Source: Enorma phocaeensis
GTDB lineage: Bacteria > Actinomycetota > Coriobacteriia > Coriobacteriales > Coriobacteriaceae
Length of the DNA stretch: 64,000 nt
Assembly (NCBI RefSeq): GCF_900186505.1
Contig: NZ_LT891969.1
Coordinates: 62,001 to 126,000 of the forward strand
Reading direction: 5' to 3'
The position numbers were made by a program, and so were the translations under genes. This document shows positions 18,301-27,340 of this stretch, one piece after another. Under the pieces are notes generated by a model. The model was not told the DNA's origin and searched no databases. It saw nothing but the letters and a program-made list of their open reading frames with translations. The stretch's first letter is position 1; each line of letters starts with the position of its first letter.

Positions 18301-18660
18301 ATGGCAACGTTTTTCAAGAATGCCGATGGCAAGATCCTGGCGGCACTCGATGCCGTTTCCGCGCCCGAGGGTTATGAGGCACTTGAGGCGAACACCACCG
18401 ACGCCGCGACCGAGAAGCACGTTCCGGTAATCGAGGCTCAGCGCGATGGGCACGTTCTGTGCGTCACGGTTGGTGAGGTCGAACACCCCATGGAGGAGAA
18501 ACATTACATAGAGTGGATCGCCCTCGAAGCGGATGATCGCTTGGAGATTCATCGCCTGAAGCCGGGCCAGACTCCGCGCGTGTTTTTTCCCGCGGGCCCC
18601 AAGAACGGGACGGTGTACGCCTGGTGCAACCTGCATGGTCTGTGGAAGGCGGACTTCTAA
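18301..18660 (+). CDS. dfx: superoxide reductase lacking the desulforedoxin Cys4 centre
   Basis: Reduces superoxide to peroxide without making O2, the anaerobe strategy. 119 residues. All active-site iron ligands are present: His40, His62, His68, Cys109 and His112 (KHVP, VEHP, EKHYIEW, WCNLHGLWK), and the catalytic Glu38-Lys39 pair precedes His40. The N-terminal 35 residues keep the length of the desulforedoxin domain (MATFFKNADGKILAAL) but contain none of its four cysteines, so the second iron centre is lost. ATG at 18301 follows GGAGGTATGAC. Single-gene transcript ending in the terminator at 18689. Confidence 0.93.
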   Translation: MATFFKNADGKILAALDAVSAPEGYEALEANTTDAATEKHVPVIEAQRDGHVLCVTVGEVEHPMEEKHYIEWIALEADDRLEIHRLKPGQTPRVFFPAGPKNGTVYAWCNLHGLWKADF

Positions 18661-18688
18661 TCCATCGGTCGCGCATAGCATCGAGTTC

Positions 18689-18715
18689 GGGGCCGTCGAT
18701 TGACGGCCCCTTTTT
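18689..18715 (+). terminator. terminator of superoxide reductase gene
   Basis: Perfect 9-bp stem GGGGCCGTC / GACGGCCCC with a 4-base loop, followed by TTTTT, about 30 bases past the stop. Confidence 0.88.
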
Positions 18716-18791
18716 CGCACACAAAGCGCTGTGCGGCACGTACACTGGTAGATAGTTCGCTGCCTCTGCAATCGGGGAGGGAAGGCATTTC

Positions 18792-20777
18792 ATGAAGATC
18801 GCGCTCGCGCAGATCGATATGCGTCTCGGCGATATCGAGGGCATCTGCTCGCGTATCGAGAGCCAGGCTCTGCTTGCTCGCGAGCAGGATGCACGGCTGC
18901 TATGCGTTCCCGCTCCGCTTTTTGGCGGGACGGCGCCCGGGATGCTCGCTGAGTCGGCAGGGTACGTCCACGACCTGCTCGCTGCGCTGTCCAAGCTTGC
19001 TGGGCATTGCGGGCGTTTAGGCATTACCGCGTTGGTTCCTGCGGTAGTCTCGCACGAGGACGCGCCCATCCTCGAGCTCTTCATGCTCAAGAAGGGGAGG
19101 GTAGTTCCTGTTCGTACGTTGGCTGCCCTGCGTCGCGGGCAGGCGTCTGAGGAGCTCTGGCGTCCGGTGGTCTTCGATGTGGACGGGGTCCGTTTGGCGG
19201 TTACCTTCGATGCCCAACGCGACCTTGAGGAGCTCCCCCAAGGTGTTGATGTGCTCGTCTACTTCCAAATGGTGCCGTTCAATCTTGCAGATGAAGCGAC
19301 GGCTGCTGTTGCGGCGGTGGCGGATGGCCATTATCGCGAGCAGGTGGCGCGACGCGGCCTATGGTTTGCGTGCATGGCGCCCGTGGGCGGATTCGATGAT
19401 GCCGTGTTCACCGGCGGTTCGTTCGTTATGGACGATAGCGGCCGCGTGGTTGCTGCGGCACCCTGCTTTGAGGAGGCGCTGCTCGTACAGGAGATCAGTC
19501 GCGGCGTGACCGTGCCGTGCCTGGAGGGTCACGAGCTGCCCCATTACGAACGCAATGAGTGGTTGTGGGAGGCGCTCAGGCTCGGGCTTGCGGATGCGGT
19601 CGATGCCCTGGGGAGCTCGCGCATCGCGCTGGTGCTCGCCGGGGATCTTCCTAGCTCGCTTGCGGCGGCGCTCGCCGTCGATGCGTTGGGGCCCCGCAAC
19701 GTCATCGGCTTGTTCATCGCGCGCCAGCGCATCGTTACCCCATCGCAGGAAGCAGCGGAGGCGGTCCGTGCCCAGCGTGTGCGTGACCTAGCTTCCCATC
19801 TGGGCATTCGCCTCGTGGAGCGCATCGAGCCCGATGCTACGCTCGTGCTCGACCGAGACGCTGCCGCGCAGCTTGGGAATTCTTCTGCCTTCGACCGGTT
19901 GTTCCTCGCTGATCTTGCACGTGAGGAGGGCGCGGTTCCCGTGAGCGCCATCACCAAGACGCACGTCGCGCTCGCCCCCACCATGATCGAGGGAGCTCTT
20001 TCCGGCGAGGTCGCGCCCTTTGGGGACGTGTACCTCACTGCGCTTGAGTTTCTCGCGCGCTCGCGAAACCGGGCGGGTGAGGTGGTTCCCCGTGAGCTGG
20101 TGTCGCTCAAGGCGGTTGCGATGTCGATGAGCGAGATAGTCGCGCATGCGGTATGGTCCGAGCGCACTGAACCATCCTATGCCGGCAAGATGGCGGAGCT
20201 TTTGGCGGGACTCGAGCCGAGCCAGATCGATGGCGTCCTCGAGGCGCATGTCGATCGCGGGCTTTCGCTCGATGAGATTCCGCTCGCGACTTCCGAACCT
20301 GAGGCCTGCGCCTTGCTGCTCATGCTCGTGAGGCGGGGCGAGCCGGCGCGCCGCGCCCTGCCTATGGCGTTCGCGGTCTCAGCGTGCTCGTTCGAGGTCC
20401 GGGCATGGCCCCGCGGACTCGCATGGTCCGATCTTGGACGCAAGGGCGCCGAGCAACTCACGCTTGCTGCCGTTGCGCAGGCGGAGATCGAGCGGGCCGA
20501 GTCCCGCGGCGCCGAGATGAACGCTCGCATGCGCAGCGAGTTGATGAGTCTTATCAGCGGGCTTTTGGGCATCAGCCCAGAGCAGCTTGAAGAGCTGGGC
20601 ACGGAGGAGGGCCAGCGCCGGTTGGGCGAGGGCATTGCGCGCTTCGAGAGCCACATGCAAGAGGTGTTCGGGCAAATGGCCGAGGATGGAGGCTATGACG
20701 CCTCGGATGATCAGACGGGCCAGATCCCCCCGCATGCATCCGGTATGCGCGGCTTCCCGTTTTTCTCGATCAACTGA
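18792..20777 (+). CDS. NadE-like two-domain protein with degenerate active sites
   Basis: 661 residues with the architecture of glutamine-dependent NAD+ synthetase: an N-terminal nitrilase-like amidase (about 1-240) and a C-terminal ATP-pyrophosphatase-like domain. Key residues are gone. The amidase glutamate (usually FPEL) is replaced in CVPAPLFGG (Ala41), and the nucleophilic cysteine (usually CxD) is Thr138 in VTFDAQRD. The SGGxDS loop of the synthetase is AGDLPS (283-288). The downstream part keeps family flavour (ITKTHVALAP, APFGDVYLTALEFLA). A long Met-rich C-terminal tail is extra. I infer a non-catalytic relative or a redirected enzyme. ATG follows GGGAGGGAAGG. Confidence 0.7.
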   Translation: MKIALAQIDMRLGDIEGICSRIESQALLAREQDARLLCVPAPLFGGTAPGMLAESAGYVHDLLAALSKLAGHCGRLGITALVPAVVSHEDAPILELFMLKKGRVVPVRTLAALRRGQASEELWRPVVFDVDGVRLAVTFDAQRDLEELPQGVDVLVYFQMVPFNLADEATAAVAAVADGHYREQVARRGLWFACMAPVGGFDDAVFTGGSFVMDDSGRVVAAAPCFEEALLVQEISRGVTVPCLEGHELPHYERNEWLWEALRLGLADAVDALGSSRIALVLAGDLPSSLAAALAVDALGPRNVIGLFIARQRIVTPSQEAAEAVRAQRVRDLASHLGIRLVERIEPDATLVLDRDAAAQLGNSSAFDRLFLADLAREEGAVPVSAITKTHVALAPTMIEGALSGEVAPFGDVYLTALEFLARSRNRAGEVVPRELVSLKAVAMSMSEIVAHAVWSERTEPSYAGKMAELLAGLEPSQIDGVLEAHVDRGLSLDEIPLATSEPEACALLLMLVRRGEPARRALPMAFAVSACSFEVRAWPRGLAWSDLGRKGAEQLTLAAVAQAEIERAESRGAEMNARMRSELMSLISGLLGISPEQLEELGTEEGQRRLGEGIARFESHMQEVFGQMAEDGGYDASDDQTGQIPPHASGMRGFPFFSIN

Positions 20778-20828
20778 GTGTTCCCTGCTCGACATACTGG
20801 ACGGGGTCGCTTCTGCTGTGGTAACATA

Positions 20829-20840
20829 GAACAAATGTTC
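20829..20840 (+). promoter_or_regulatory. LexA (SOS) box upstream of ruvCAB
   Basis: GAACAAATGTTC is a perfect match to the Gram-positive/actinobacterial LexA operator pattern GAAC-N4-GTTC. It lies 59 bases before the ruvC start and just after a TAACAT -10-like element, so LexA binding would block transcription. Confidence 0.75.
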
Positions 20841-20899
20841 GAAACTAAGATGCGAGAGGCTCCCGATATCGGGTAGCAGCATCTAGAGGAAGGGGCCGC

Positions 20900-21424
20900 A
20901 TGGTCATCCTGGGTATCGATCCGGGTTTGGCGAATACCGGCTGGGGTGTCGTCGAGGAACGGCTTGGTTCGTGCCGCTGCCGCGCCTACGGGTGCATCCA
21001 TACCGCGGCCGATGATGATTTGGCGCAGCGCTTGAGGCGCATCGTGGACGATCTGGCTAAAGCCATCGAACGCTACCAGCCCGATGCCGCGGCGATCGAG
21101 GGGGTCTACTTCGGCGTCAACGTGCGCTCGGCCATCCCCACGGCACACGCGCGCGGGGCGGCGCTCGTGGCGTGCAGCCTTGCAGGGGTGGAAGTGGGCG
21201 AGTACACGCCCATGCAGATCAAACAGGCGGTCGTCGGTACCGGTGCGGCGGACAAGCGGCAGGTTACCTATATGGTGCGCAATCTTCTCATGCTCGACCA
21301 CGACCCCAAACCCGACCACGCGGCAGACGCGCTCGCTTGTGCCATCTGCCATGCGAACCTCGTTCGAACCAGGGCGCTTACCGGAGGCGCATACATCAAG
21401 GAGAAGGGAAACCCGTACTCATGA
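20900..21424 (+). CDS. ruvC: Holliday junction resolvase RuvC
   Basis: Endonuclease that cuts Holliday junctions as part of RuvABC. 174 residues. Acidic active-site residues are visible in GIDPGLANTGWG (Asp near position 6), IEGVYFGVN (Glu), and the C-terminal DHAADALA pair. Start at 20900 follows GAGGAAGGGG. Its stop overlaps ruvA (ATGA). Preceded by a LexA box, so damage induction is expected. Confidence 0.96.
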   Translation: MVILGIDPGLANTGWGVVEERLGSCRCRAYGCIHTAADDDLAQRLRRIVDDLAKAIERYQPDAAAIEGVYFGVNVRSAIPTAHARGAALVACSLAGVEVGEYTPMQIKQAVVGTGAADKRQVTYMVRNLLMLDHDPKPDHAADALACAICHANLVRTRALTGGAYIKEKGNPYS

Positions 21425-22038
21425 TCGCTCAGCTGCGCGGAACGCTTGTAGAGGCGACGCTCTCCACCGCGGTGATCGACGTCGCGGGCATCGGATTCGA
21501 GGTGGGTATCTCGGGCCTCACTGCGGCGGCGTTGCCCGCTTTGGGCGAGGAGGTGCGCCTGTTCACGCGCATGCGCGTCGGCCAGGATGCCGTGGCGGTC
21601 TATGGGTTCGCCACCCGTGATGAGCGGACGGTCTTCGATCGGCTCGTCGCCGTGGCAACGGTGGGGCCGCGTCTCGCGCTCGCGGTGCTCTCCAAGTACT
21701 CGGCATCGCAGCTCTACTCTATCGTCATGGCCGAGGATGAGACCGCTATGGCGGCGGTGCCCGGTGTCGGCAAGAAGAAGGCGCAGCGCCTCATCCTAGA
21801 GCTCAAAGGGTCGCTCGCCAAGGATACCGAACTGGCCGGTGCGCCCATGCCGCTTCCCGGGCAGGCGGTTCTCGGGCTTGCAAGCGCATCTGACCTTGAT
21901 GATGCCCATGCCGCGCTGCTCTCCATGGGCTTCAGCCCGCAGGAGGCCGACCTTGCGCTCGAGGGGTATGATGGTCGTGGTATGCGGGTCGAGGATCTCC
22001 TCGCCGCCGCGCTCAAGCGACTCGGGATGGATGCATGA
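21421..22038 (+). CDS. ruvA: Holliday junction branch-migration protein RuvA
   Basis: Junction-binding subunit that positions the RuvB motors. 205 residues: OB-fold (MIAQLRGTLVEA ... IDVAGIGFEV), a helix-hairpin-helix region (VPGVGKKKAQRLILELKG), and the C-terminal UBA-like domain (DDAHAALLSMGFSPQEADLAL) that contacts RuvB. Overlaps ruvC by four bases and ruvB by four bases. Confidence 0.96.
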   Translation: MIAQLRGTLVEATLSTAVIDVAGIGFEVGISGLTAAALPALGEEVRLFTRMRVGQDAVAVYGFATRDERTVFDRLVAVATVGPRLALAVLSKYSASQLYSIVMAEDETAMAAVPGVGKKKAQRLILELKGSLAKDTELAGAPMPLPGQAVLGLASASDLDDAHAALLSMGFSPQEADLALEGYDGRGMRVEDLLAAALKRLGMDA

Positions 22039-23123
22039 TGTGGGAAGATACCTCGCAGGACCTATGGGCGGGTGATGCCTCGCGCAGCCCCTTGGGTGCT
22101 GCTTCGGCACCTGCCGGCCAACATGGCGATCGGTTCGTGACGGGTAACCTCACGGGAGAGGATCTGGATGTCGAGCGCTCGCTGCGCCCGCAGAAGCTCG
22201 ATGACTACTGCGGTCAGGAGCACATCAAGCAGAGCCTGCGCATTCTTATCGAGGCTGCCCAGAGCCGCGGGGAGACGCTTGATCATGTGATCTTCTCGGG
22301 CCCTCCGGGCCTGGGCAAGACCACGCTTGCCACGGTGGTTGCCAACGAGCTGGGCGCCCAGATCAAGACCACTTCCGGCCCCGCCATCGAGCGCACGGGT
22401 GATCTTGCGGCCATCCTCACCAACCTGCAGCCCGGTGACGTGCTTTTCATCGACGAGATTCATCGCCTCAACCGGTCTGTGGAGGAGATTCTCTATCCTG
22501 CTATGGAGGATTTCGCGCTTGATATCGTGATCGGAAAAGGACCTGCCGCCCGGTCGATCCGTCTCGAGATCCCTCGATTCACGCTCGTGGGCGCTACCAC
22601 GCGCTCAGGCATGCTCACCGGGCCCTTGCGCGACCGCTTCGGCATTTCGTTCAGGCTCGACTACTACGGCATCGATGACCTTGCGCAGATCGTGCTGCGC
22701 TCCGCTGCCATCTTGGGCGTCGCGGTTGATCATGATTCCGCACTTGAGATCGCGTCGCGTTCCCGCGGTACGCCGCGTCTGGCGAATCGCCTGCTCAAGC
22801 GCGTGCGCGATTACGCGCAGGTGCGGGGGAGCGGGCAGGTTGTCCTGCCGATCGCCCGCGAGGCGCTTGAGTTCTTCGAGATTGACGAGCTGGGCCTCGA
22901 TTGGATGGATATTCGTATCCTGGAGACGCTTGCCAAGACGTTCCGCGGCCGTGCGGTTGGTCTCACCACCCTCGCGAGCGCTGTGGGCGAGGATCCATCG
23001 ACGCTCGAGGATGTCTACGAACCCTATCTGCTGCAGCGAGGTCTTATGGTTCGCACCCCGCAGGGCCGCATGGCGACCCTGGCGGCATTCGATCACCTGG
23101 GCGTGGAGCCTCCTGTCCGCTGA
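22035..23123 (+). CDS. ruvB: Holliday junction branch-migration helicase RuvB
   Basis: Hexameric AAA+ motor. 362 residues with Walker A GPPGLGKTTLA, Walker B LFIDEIHRLN, sensor GATTRSGMLTGPLRDRFG and the C-terminal winged helix (VYEPYLLQRGLMVRTPQGR). The N-terminal 30 residues are variable and translation could start at either of two adjacent ATGs (22035 or 22038), both overlapping the ruvA stop. Third gene of the SOS-controlled ruvCAB operon. Confidence 0.96.
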   Translation: MMWEDTSQDLWAGDASRSPLGAASAPAGQHGDRFVTGNLTGEDLDVERSLRPQKLDDYCGQEHIKQSLRILIEAAQSRGETLDHVIFSGPPGLGKTTLATVVANELGAQIKTTSGPAIERTGDLAAILTNLQPGDVLFIDEIHRLNRSVEEILYPAMEDFALDIVIGKGPAARSIRLEIPRFTLVGATTRSGMLTGPLRDRFGISFRLDYYGIDDLAQIVLRSAAILGVAVDHDSALEIASRSRGTPRLANRLLKRVRDYAQVRGSGQVVLPIAREALEFFEIDELGLDWMDIRILETLAKTFRGRAVGLTTLASAVGEDPSTLEDVYEPYLLQRGLMVRTPQGRMATLAAFDHLGVEPPVR

Positions 23124-23208
23124 GTTCGGTGGATGGGGGATCGGGCGGCCATGCTGGGTGGGACGGATTTGAATAGATGAGCCTACGTTTCTAGAAGAGG
23201 AGATCCAT

Positions 23209-24729
23209 ATGCCTTGCACCACCATCCTGATAGGCAAAGGGGCGAGTTACGATGGGTCGGCCATCGTTGCTCGTAACGAGGACTCGCCCAACGGCATGTT
23301 CCAGCCCAAGCGGTTGTGCGTGGTCGCGCCTGAGGAGCAGCCCAGGGTCTATACCGCTACCACCTCCAAGCTCACCATCGAGCTTCCCGACAATCCCCTG
23401 CGCTATACCGCGGTACCCGATGCGGTGCCCGGGCACGGCCCTTGGGCGGAGGCCGGCGTGAACGCGCTCAACGTGGCGATGAGCGCGACCGAGACCATCA
23501 CCTCCAACCCGCGCGTGCTGGGCGCGGACCCGTTGGTCGAGTACCGTCCTGCTCGGGGCGTCGAGGGAGAGCCAGGTTATGTGCCCGAGCAGCCAGGTGG
23601 CATCGGCGAAGAGGACATGGTGACCCTTGTGCTGCCCTATATCACCAGCGCGCGCGATGGCGTGCGGCGCTTGGGCGCCCTGCTGGAGCGGTACGGCACC
23701 TACGAGATGAACGGTATCGCGTTCTCCGATGTCGACGAAATCTGGTGGCTCGAGACGATCGGCGGCCACCATTGGATAGCGAAGCGCGTCCCCGATAACG
23801 CGTACGTGACGATGCCCAACCAGCTTGGAATCGATCGGTTCGACCTTGCGGATGCCGAGGGCGCTCAGGTCGATCATATGGCGAGCACCGATTTGAGCGC
23901 GTGGATGCGCGAGCACCACCTCGATCTCTCGCTGAGCTGCGACGGTGCTGCGCCGGGTGTCTTCAACCCACGTGAGGCATTTGGCAGCCATAGCGACTCG
24001 GATCACGTGTACAACACGCCGCGTGCTTGGTATATGCAGCGCTGCCTGAATCCGCACGATGAATGGGACGGGCCCGCTGCGCGCTACACGCCCGAGTCGG
24101 ATGACATCCCTTGGGCCCGTGTTCCCGAGCGTAAGCTCACCATCGAGGATGTGAAGGATGTGCTTTCGTCGCACTATCAAGGCACGCCGTTCGATCCCTA
24201 TGGAACCCTGGGCACGCAGCAAAGCCGCTCGCGCTATCGCACCATAGGTATCAACCGCAACGGCCAGCTCGCCGTGCTGCAGCTGCGCCCGTACGCACCG
24301 GAGGCTTGGCGTGCCGTACAGTGGATGGCGTTCGGCTCGAATCCCTTCAACGCGCTGGTACCCTTCTATACGAGCGTGGATGCTTTGCCGGAGTACCTCG
24401 GCAATACGACTTCCCGCGTGACGAGCGAGAGCTTCTACTGGGCGAATCGCCTCATCGCGGCACTCGCCGATGCGCGCTTCCACGAGAACTCCGCGGCTAT
24501 CGAGGGCTATCGCCAGGAGATGGCCGCGCTGGGCCATGCCATGTTGCACCGCACCGATGCTGCGGCTGCAAAGATCGCGGTCGATGAGGTGCCGGCGTTG
24601 CTCGAGCGCGCGAACGACGACCTTGCTAGCGAGCTCAAGCGTGCGACCGAGGAACTCTTGGGCAAGGTGCTCTACACCACGAGCTGCGCGATGCGCAACG
24701 CCTTCTCGATGTCGGATAACGAACGGTAA
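23209..24729 (+). CDS. pepD: C69-family dipeptidase
   Basis: An N-terminal-nucleophile dipeptidase of the PepD/DipA type, 506 residues. The sequence starts MPCTTILIGKGASYDGS, where the early cysteine becomes the nucleophile after processing, followed by ARNEDS, typical of the family. Other recognisable stretches are DEIWWLETIGGHHWIAKRVPD and the C-terminal CAMRNAFSMSDNER. AAGAGGAGATCC is upstream of the ATG. No signal peptide, so probably cytoplasmic peptide salvage. Eighty-five bases separate it from ruvB; probably a separate transcript. Confidence 0.92.
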   Translation: MPCTTILIGKGASYDGSAIVARNEDSPNGMFQPKRLCVVAPEEQPRVYTATTSKLTIELPDNPLRYTAVPDAVPGHGPWAEAGVNALNVAMSATETITSNPRVLGADPLVEYRPARGVEGEPGYVPEQPGGIGEEDMVTLVLPYITSARDGVRRLGALLERYGTYEMNGIAFSDVDEIWWLETIGGHHWIAKRVPDNAYVTMPNQLGIDRFDLADAEGAQVDHMASTDLSAWMREHHLDLSLSCDGAAPGVFNPREAFGSHSDSDHVYNTPRAWYMQRCLNPHDEWDGPAARYTPESDDIPWARVPERKLTIEDVKDVLSSHYQGTPFDPYGTLGTQQSRSRYRTIGINRNGQLAVLQLRPYAPEAWRAVQWMAFGSNPFNALVPFYTSVDALPEYLGNTTSRVTSESFYWANRLIAALADARFHENSAAIEGYRQEMAALGHAMLHRTDAAAAKIAVDEVPALLERANDDLASELKRATEELLGKVLYTTSCAMRNAFSMSDNER

Positions 24730-24876
24730 TCCACGCGCTGCGTCCCGTTTTCTCGCCGCTGGGCCTGTGCGCCGCGCCTTCTGTCAACCAAGGGTGCCAG
24801 GGCTTAGAGTGGGCCACGTTAGGCGCTGGCAGCTTGGGGTACAACAGGGGCAATAGATCCAACCAAGGGAGGAATC

Positions 24877-25329
24877 ATGGACAAGACCTTCGAGGAGCTC
24901 GTAACCGGAATGGTCGACGTGAGCTTGGGCGCTGCTGCCATGGCGGCCGACAAGGGCAAGGAGCTTTTTGACGATCTATCCGCGCGCGGGGCGCAGGCAC
25001 GAGACGAGGCTGCGCAGAGCGAGTTCGGTCGTTCCATGGCCGATGTGTTCAAGCAAGCCGGCGGGATGTTCGAGGATGCCACCGACCGCTTGGGGGAGCG
25101 CGGCGCTTCCGTTGCCGAGCGCATTCTCGACGAGCTGATCGTTGCGCGTGTGCGACCGCTTTCTGCGACTGAGCGCACTGCGTTTGTGACGCATGTGAAC
25201 GAGCTGGTGGCCTCAGTGCCTGAGGCTGCGGTGACCGTGCCGGTGGAGTCTGTGGAGGATGGTCCGGCATCCGTGGAGGACGCAGCTGGTGAGTCCGATG
25301 CCCCTGCAAGCGAGGAGCAGGGCGCCTAG
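24877..25329 (+). CDS. phasin-like small helical protein
   Basis: 150 residues, almost entirely helical in composition: about residues 1-60 Ala/Asp/Glu-rich (MDKTFEELVTGMVDVSLGAA), a conserved-looking core RPLSATERTAFVTHVNELV, then an acidic disordered tail. It resembles phasin-superfamily proteins often encoded beside ABC1/UbiB kinases, and here sits 14 bases ahead of the ubiB-like gene. Strong AAGGGAGGAATC ribosome site. I infer a functional pairing with the kinase, not a storage-granule role, as no polyester synthase is seen. Confidence 0.6.
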   Translation: MDKTFEELVTGMVDVSLGAAAMAADKGKELFDDLSARGAQARDEAAQSEFGRSMADVFKQAGGMFEDATDRLGERGASVAERILDELIVARVRPLSATERTAFVTHVNELVASVPEAAVTVPVESVEDGPASVEDAAGESDAPASEEQGA

Positions 25330-25343
25330 CTGCCCGGTTATCC

Positions 25344-27113
25344 ATGGATGCCAAATCGAAGGAGCGGCCCCCTGCGGAACCGCTGATTCCCGAGGAGCCC
25401 ATATACGGTGAGGAGCCAGTGCCCGAGCCTGAGCCGAGCACCTGGCGCCGCGAGCGCGCTGCCGACGCCTTCCCAGAAGAGCCCGAGGTCATGGCTGATA
25501 CGGAGAAGTATCAGCTCACCATGACCGGGCGCCGTCGGCGCATTGCGCAGATTTTCGAGATTGCGCGTAAGTATGAGGTGTGGCGTACGCTCACCCCCGT
25601 TCGCCTCCGGCGCATGCTCGAGGAGCTCGGTCCCATGTTCGTCAAGATGGGCCAGATTCTCGCCAATCGCTCTGAGATTCTGCCGCAGCGCTTCTGCGAT
25701 GAGCTTCGTCGCCTGCGCACCGAGGTCGACCCGGTCCCCTACAAGGTTGTGCTTGAGTGCCTGGAAGCCGAGTACGGCAAGAAGCTCGGTGAGGTCTTCG
25801 ACGCTATCGATCCCAAGCCGCTCGGCAGCGCCTCTCTCGCACAGGTGCATCGCGCGCGTCTTGTCACTGGCGAGGATGTCGCAGTGAAGGTGCAGCGTCC
25901 TGGCGCGCAGCAGGTCATGGCCCAGGATATCGACATCATGCGCTCTCTTGCGCGGCATATCTCTCGCTTCATCAAGACCGAGCAGTTCATCGATTTGCGT
26001 GATGTGGTCGAGGAGCTGTGGCAATCGTTCCGCGAGGAAACAAACTTCCTGGCCGAGGCACGCAACCTCGATGAGTTCTATGCTTTCCACAAGGGTTCTC
26101 CAGCCATTTCATGTCCACGGTCGTACATGGACCTCTGTACCGAGCACGTGGTGGTGATGGACTACATCGAGGGCATCTCCATCGCCGCGCCCGACATGCT
26201 CAAGGCGGCAGGCTACGATCTCGAGCAGGTGGGGGAGCGCATCGTCGACGACTATGCGACGCAGGTGCTCGACGACGGCTTCTTCCATGCGGACCCGCAT
26301 GCGGGCAACATCATCCTCGCAGACGGCGTGATCTACTTCATCGACCTCGGTATGGTCGGACGCATGTCCGCGCATGACCGCGGTGTAGTGAAGGACATCA
26401 TCTTCGCGGTGGCAGAAGGTGACGTGCCAAAGCTCAAGGATGCTTTCATGCGCTTCGCGATCTCGCGTGGGGAGACCTCGCAGATCGACCACACCGCCTT
26501 CCTTACCGATCTCGACTATATCGTGGAGGATTTTGGCGGTCGCGACCTGAAAGACCTCGATATCGGGCGTTTCCTCACCTCGCTCATCAATCTGGCGCGT
26601 AAGAACGATATCGAGCTTCCCAGTGTGGTCACGATGTTCGCGCGCGGAATGGTGACGCTCGAGGGCCTGCTCACCGAGTACATGCCCGATGTCAACATGA
26701 TCGAGATCATCCAGCTGCATATCGCTCACGAGAAGAGCGTCTACCAGCGCGCTCGCGAGGCGGCTGAGGAGCTTGCCCTGGGTACGGGTCGTGCCCTGAA
26801 GGGCAGCTTGGAGGCCATGGAGTACCTGGGGCTCGCATCGCGCATGCTCACGCGCGGTCAACTCAAGATCAACGCAGAGGTCCTAGGGTCCGAGGAGGTC
26901 TTGCGGCGCGTGGGCGGTATCGTTGACCGCATGTCCATGGCTATCGTGATTGCCGGCTTGTTCATCGGGTCCTCAGTGGTGTATTACGCCAAGATCGAGC
27001 CGGTGATCTTCGGCATACCCATCATCGGGTTCTTGGGATACCTGTCTGCGCTCCTGCTCGCCCTTATGCTCGGGCGTGAGATCTGGCGCAACAGCCGCGG
27101 CAGACGGCGCTGA
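25344..27113 (+). CDS. ABC1/AarF/UbiB-family atypical kinase
   Basis: 589 residues of the UbiB/COQ8 family, ancient kinase-like ATPases linked to quinone and lipid metabolism. Family signatures in order: the KxGQ motif in LGPMFVKMGQILANRSEILP, VAVKVQRPG with the ATP-binding lysine, the catalytic-loop FFHADPHAGNI, and DLGMVGR. Two transmembrane helices close the protein (about residues 525-580), as in bacterial UbiB. An N-terminal acidic extension of about 50 residues is extra. Cotranscribed with the phasin-like gene. The organism may use menaquinone, but no quinone pathway gene is in the window. Confidence 0.9.
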   Translation: MDAKSKERPPAEPLIPEEPIYGEEPVPEPEPSTWRRERAADAFPEEPEVMADTEKYQLTMTGRRRRIAQIFEIARKYEVWRTLTPVRLRRMLEELGPMFVKMGQILANRSEILPQRFCDELRRLRTEVDPVPYKVVLECLEAEYGKKLGEVFDAIDPKPLGSASLAQVHRARLVTGEDVAVKVQRPGAQQVMAQDIDIMRSLARHISRFIKTEQFIDLRDVVEELWQSFREETNFLAEARNLDEFYAFHKGSPAISCPRSYMDLCTEHVVVMDYIEGISIAAPDMLKAAGYDLEQVGERIVDDYATQVLDDGFFHADPHAGNIILADGVIYFIDLGMVGRMSAHDRGVVKDIIFAVAEGDVPKLKDAFMRFAISRGETSQIDHTAFLTDLDYIVEDFGGRDLKDLDIGRFLTSLINLARKNDIELPSVVTMFARGMVTLEGLLTEYMPDVNMIEIIQLHIAHEKSVYQRAREAAEELALGTGRALKGSLEAMEYLGLASRMLTRGQLKINAEVLGSEEVLRRVGGIVDRMSMAIVIAGLFIGSSVVYYAKIEPVIFGIPIIGFLGYLSALLLALMLGREIWRNSRGRRR

Positions 27114-27340
27114 CGGAAGCTAGAGGGCTGTTTGCTGCTTGGCGAGCGGGTTTGTCACCGTGATTCGGCTCCAGGGAAATCAACTTATCAACTTTAGCAA
27201 CGTTTATCGCGAGTGCATCGAGTAGGCAAGCGGATAATCGAAGAGCAATGCCTGGTAGTCAGGTTGCGCATTTCATCTTTACTTGCGATTTACGCGCGCA
27301 GCGTATGCAAAGTTGAGAAGTCGAACGTGGACAAGCGCTG

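Noticed and set aside
23191..24549. 452-codon minus-strand frame
   Set aside because: Shadow of the C69 dipeptidase gene, which has the correct start, ribosome site and family motifs.
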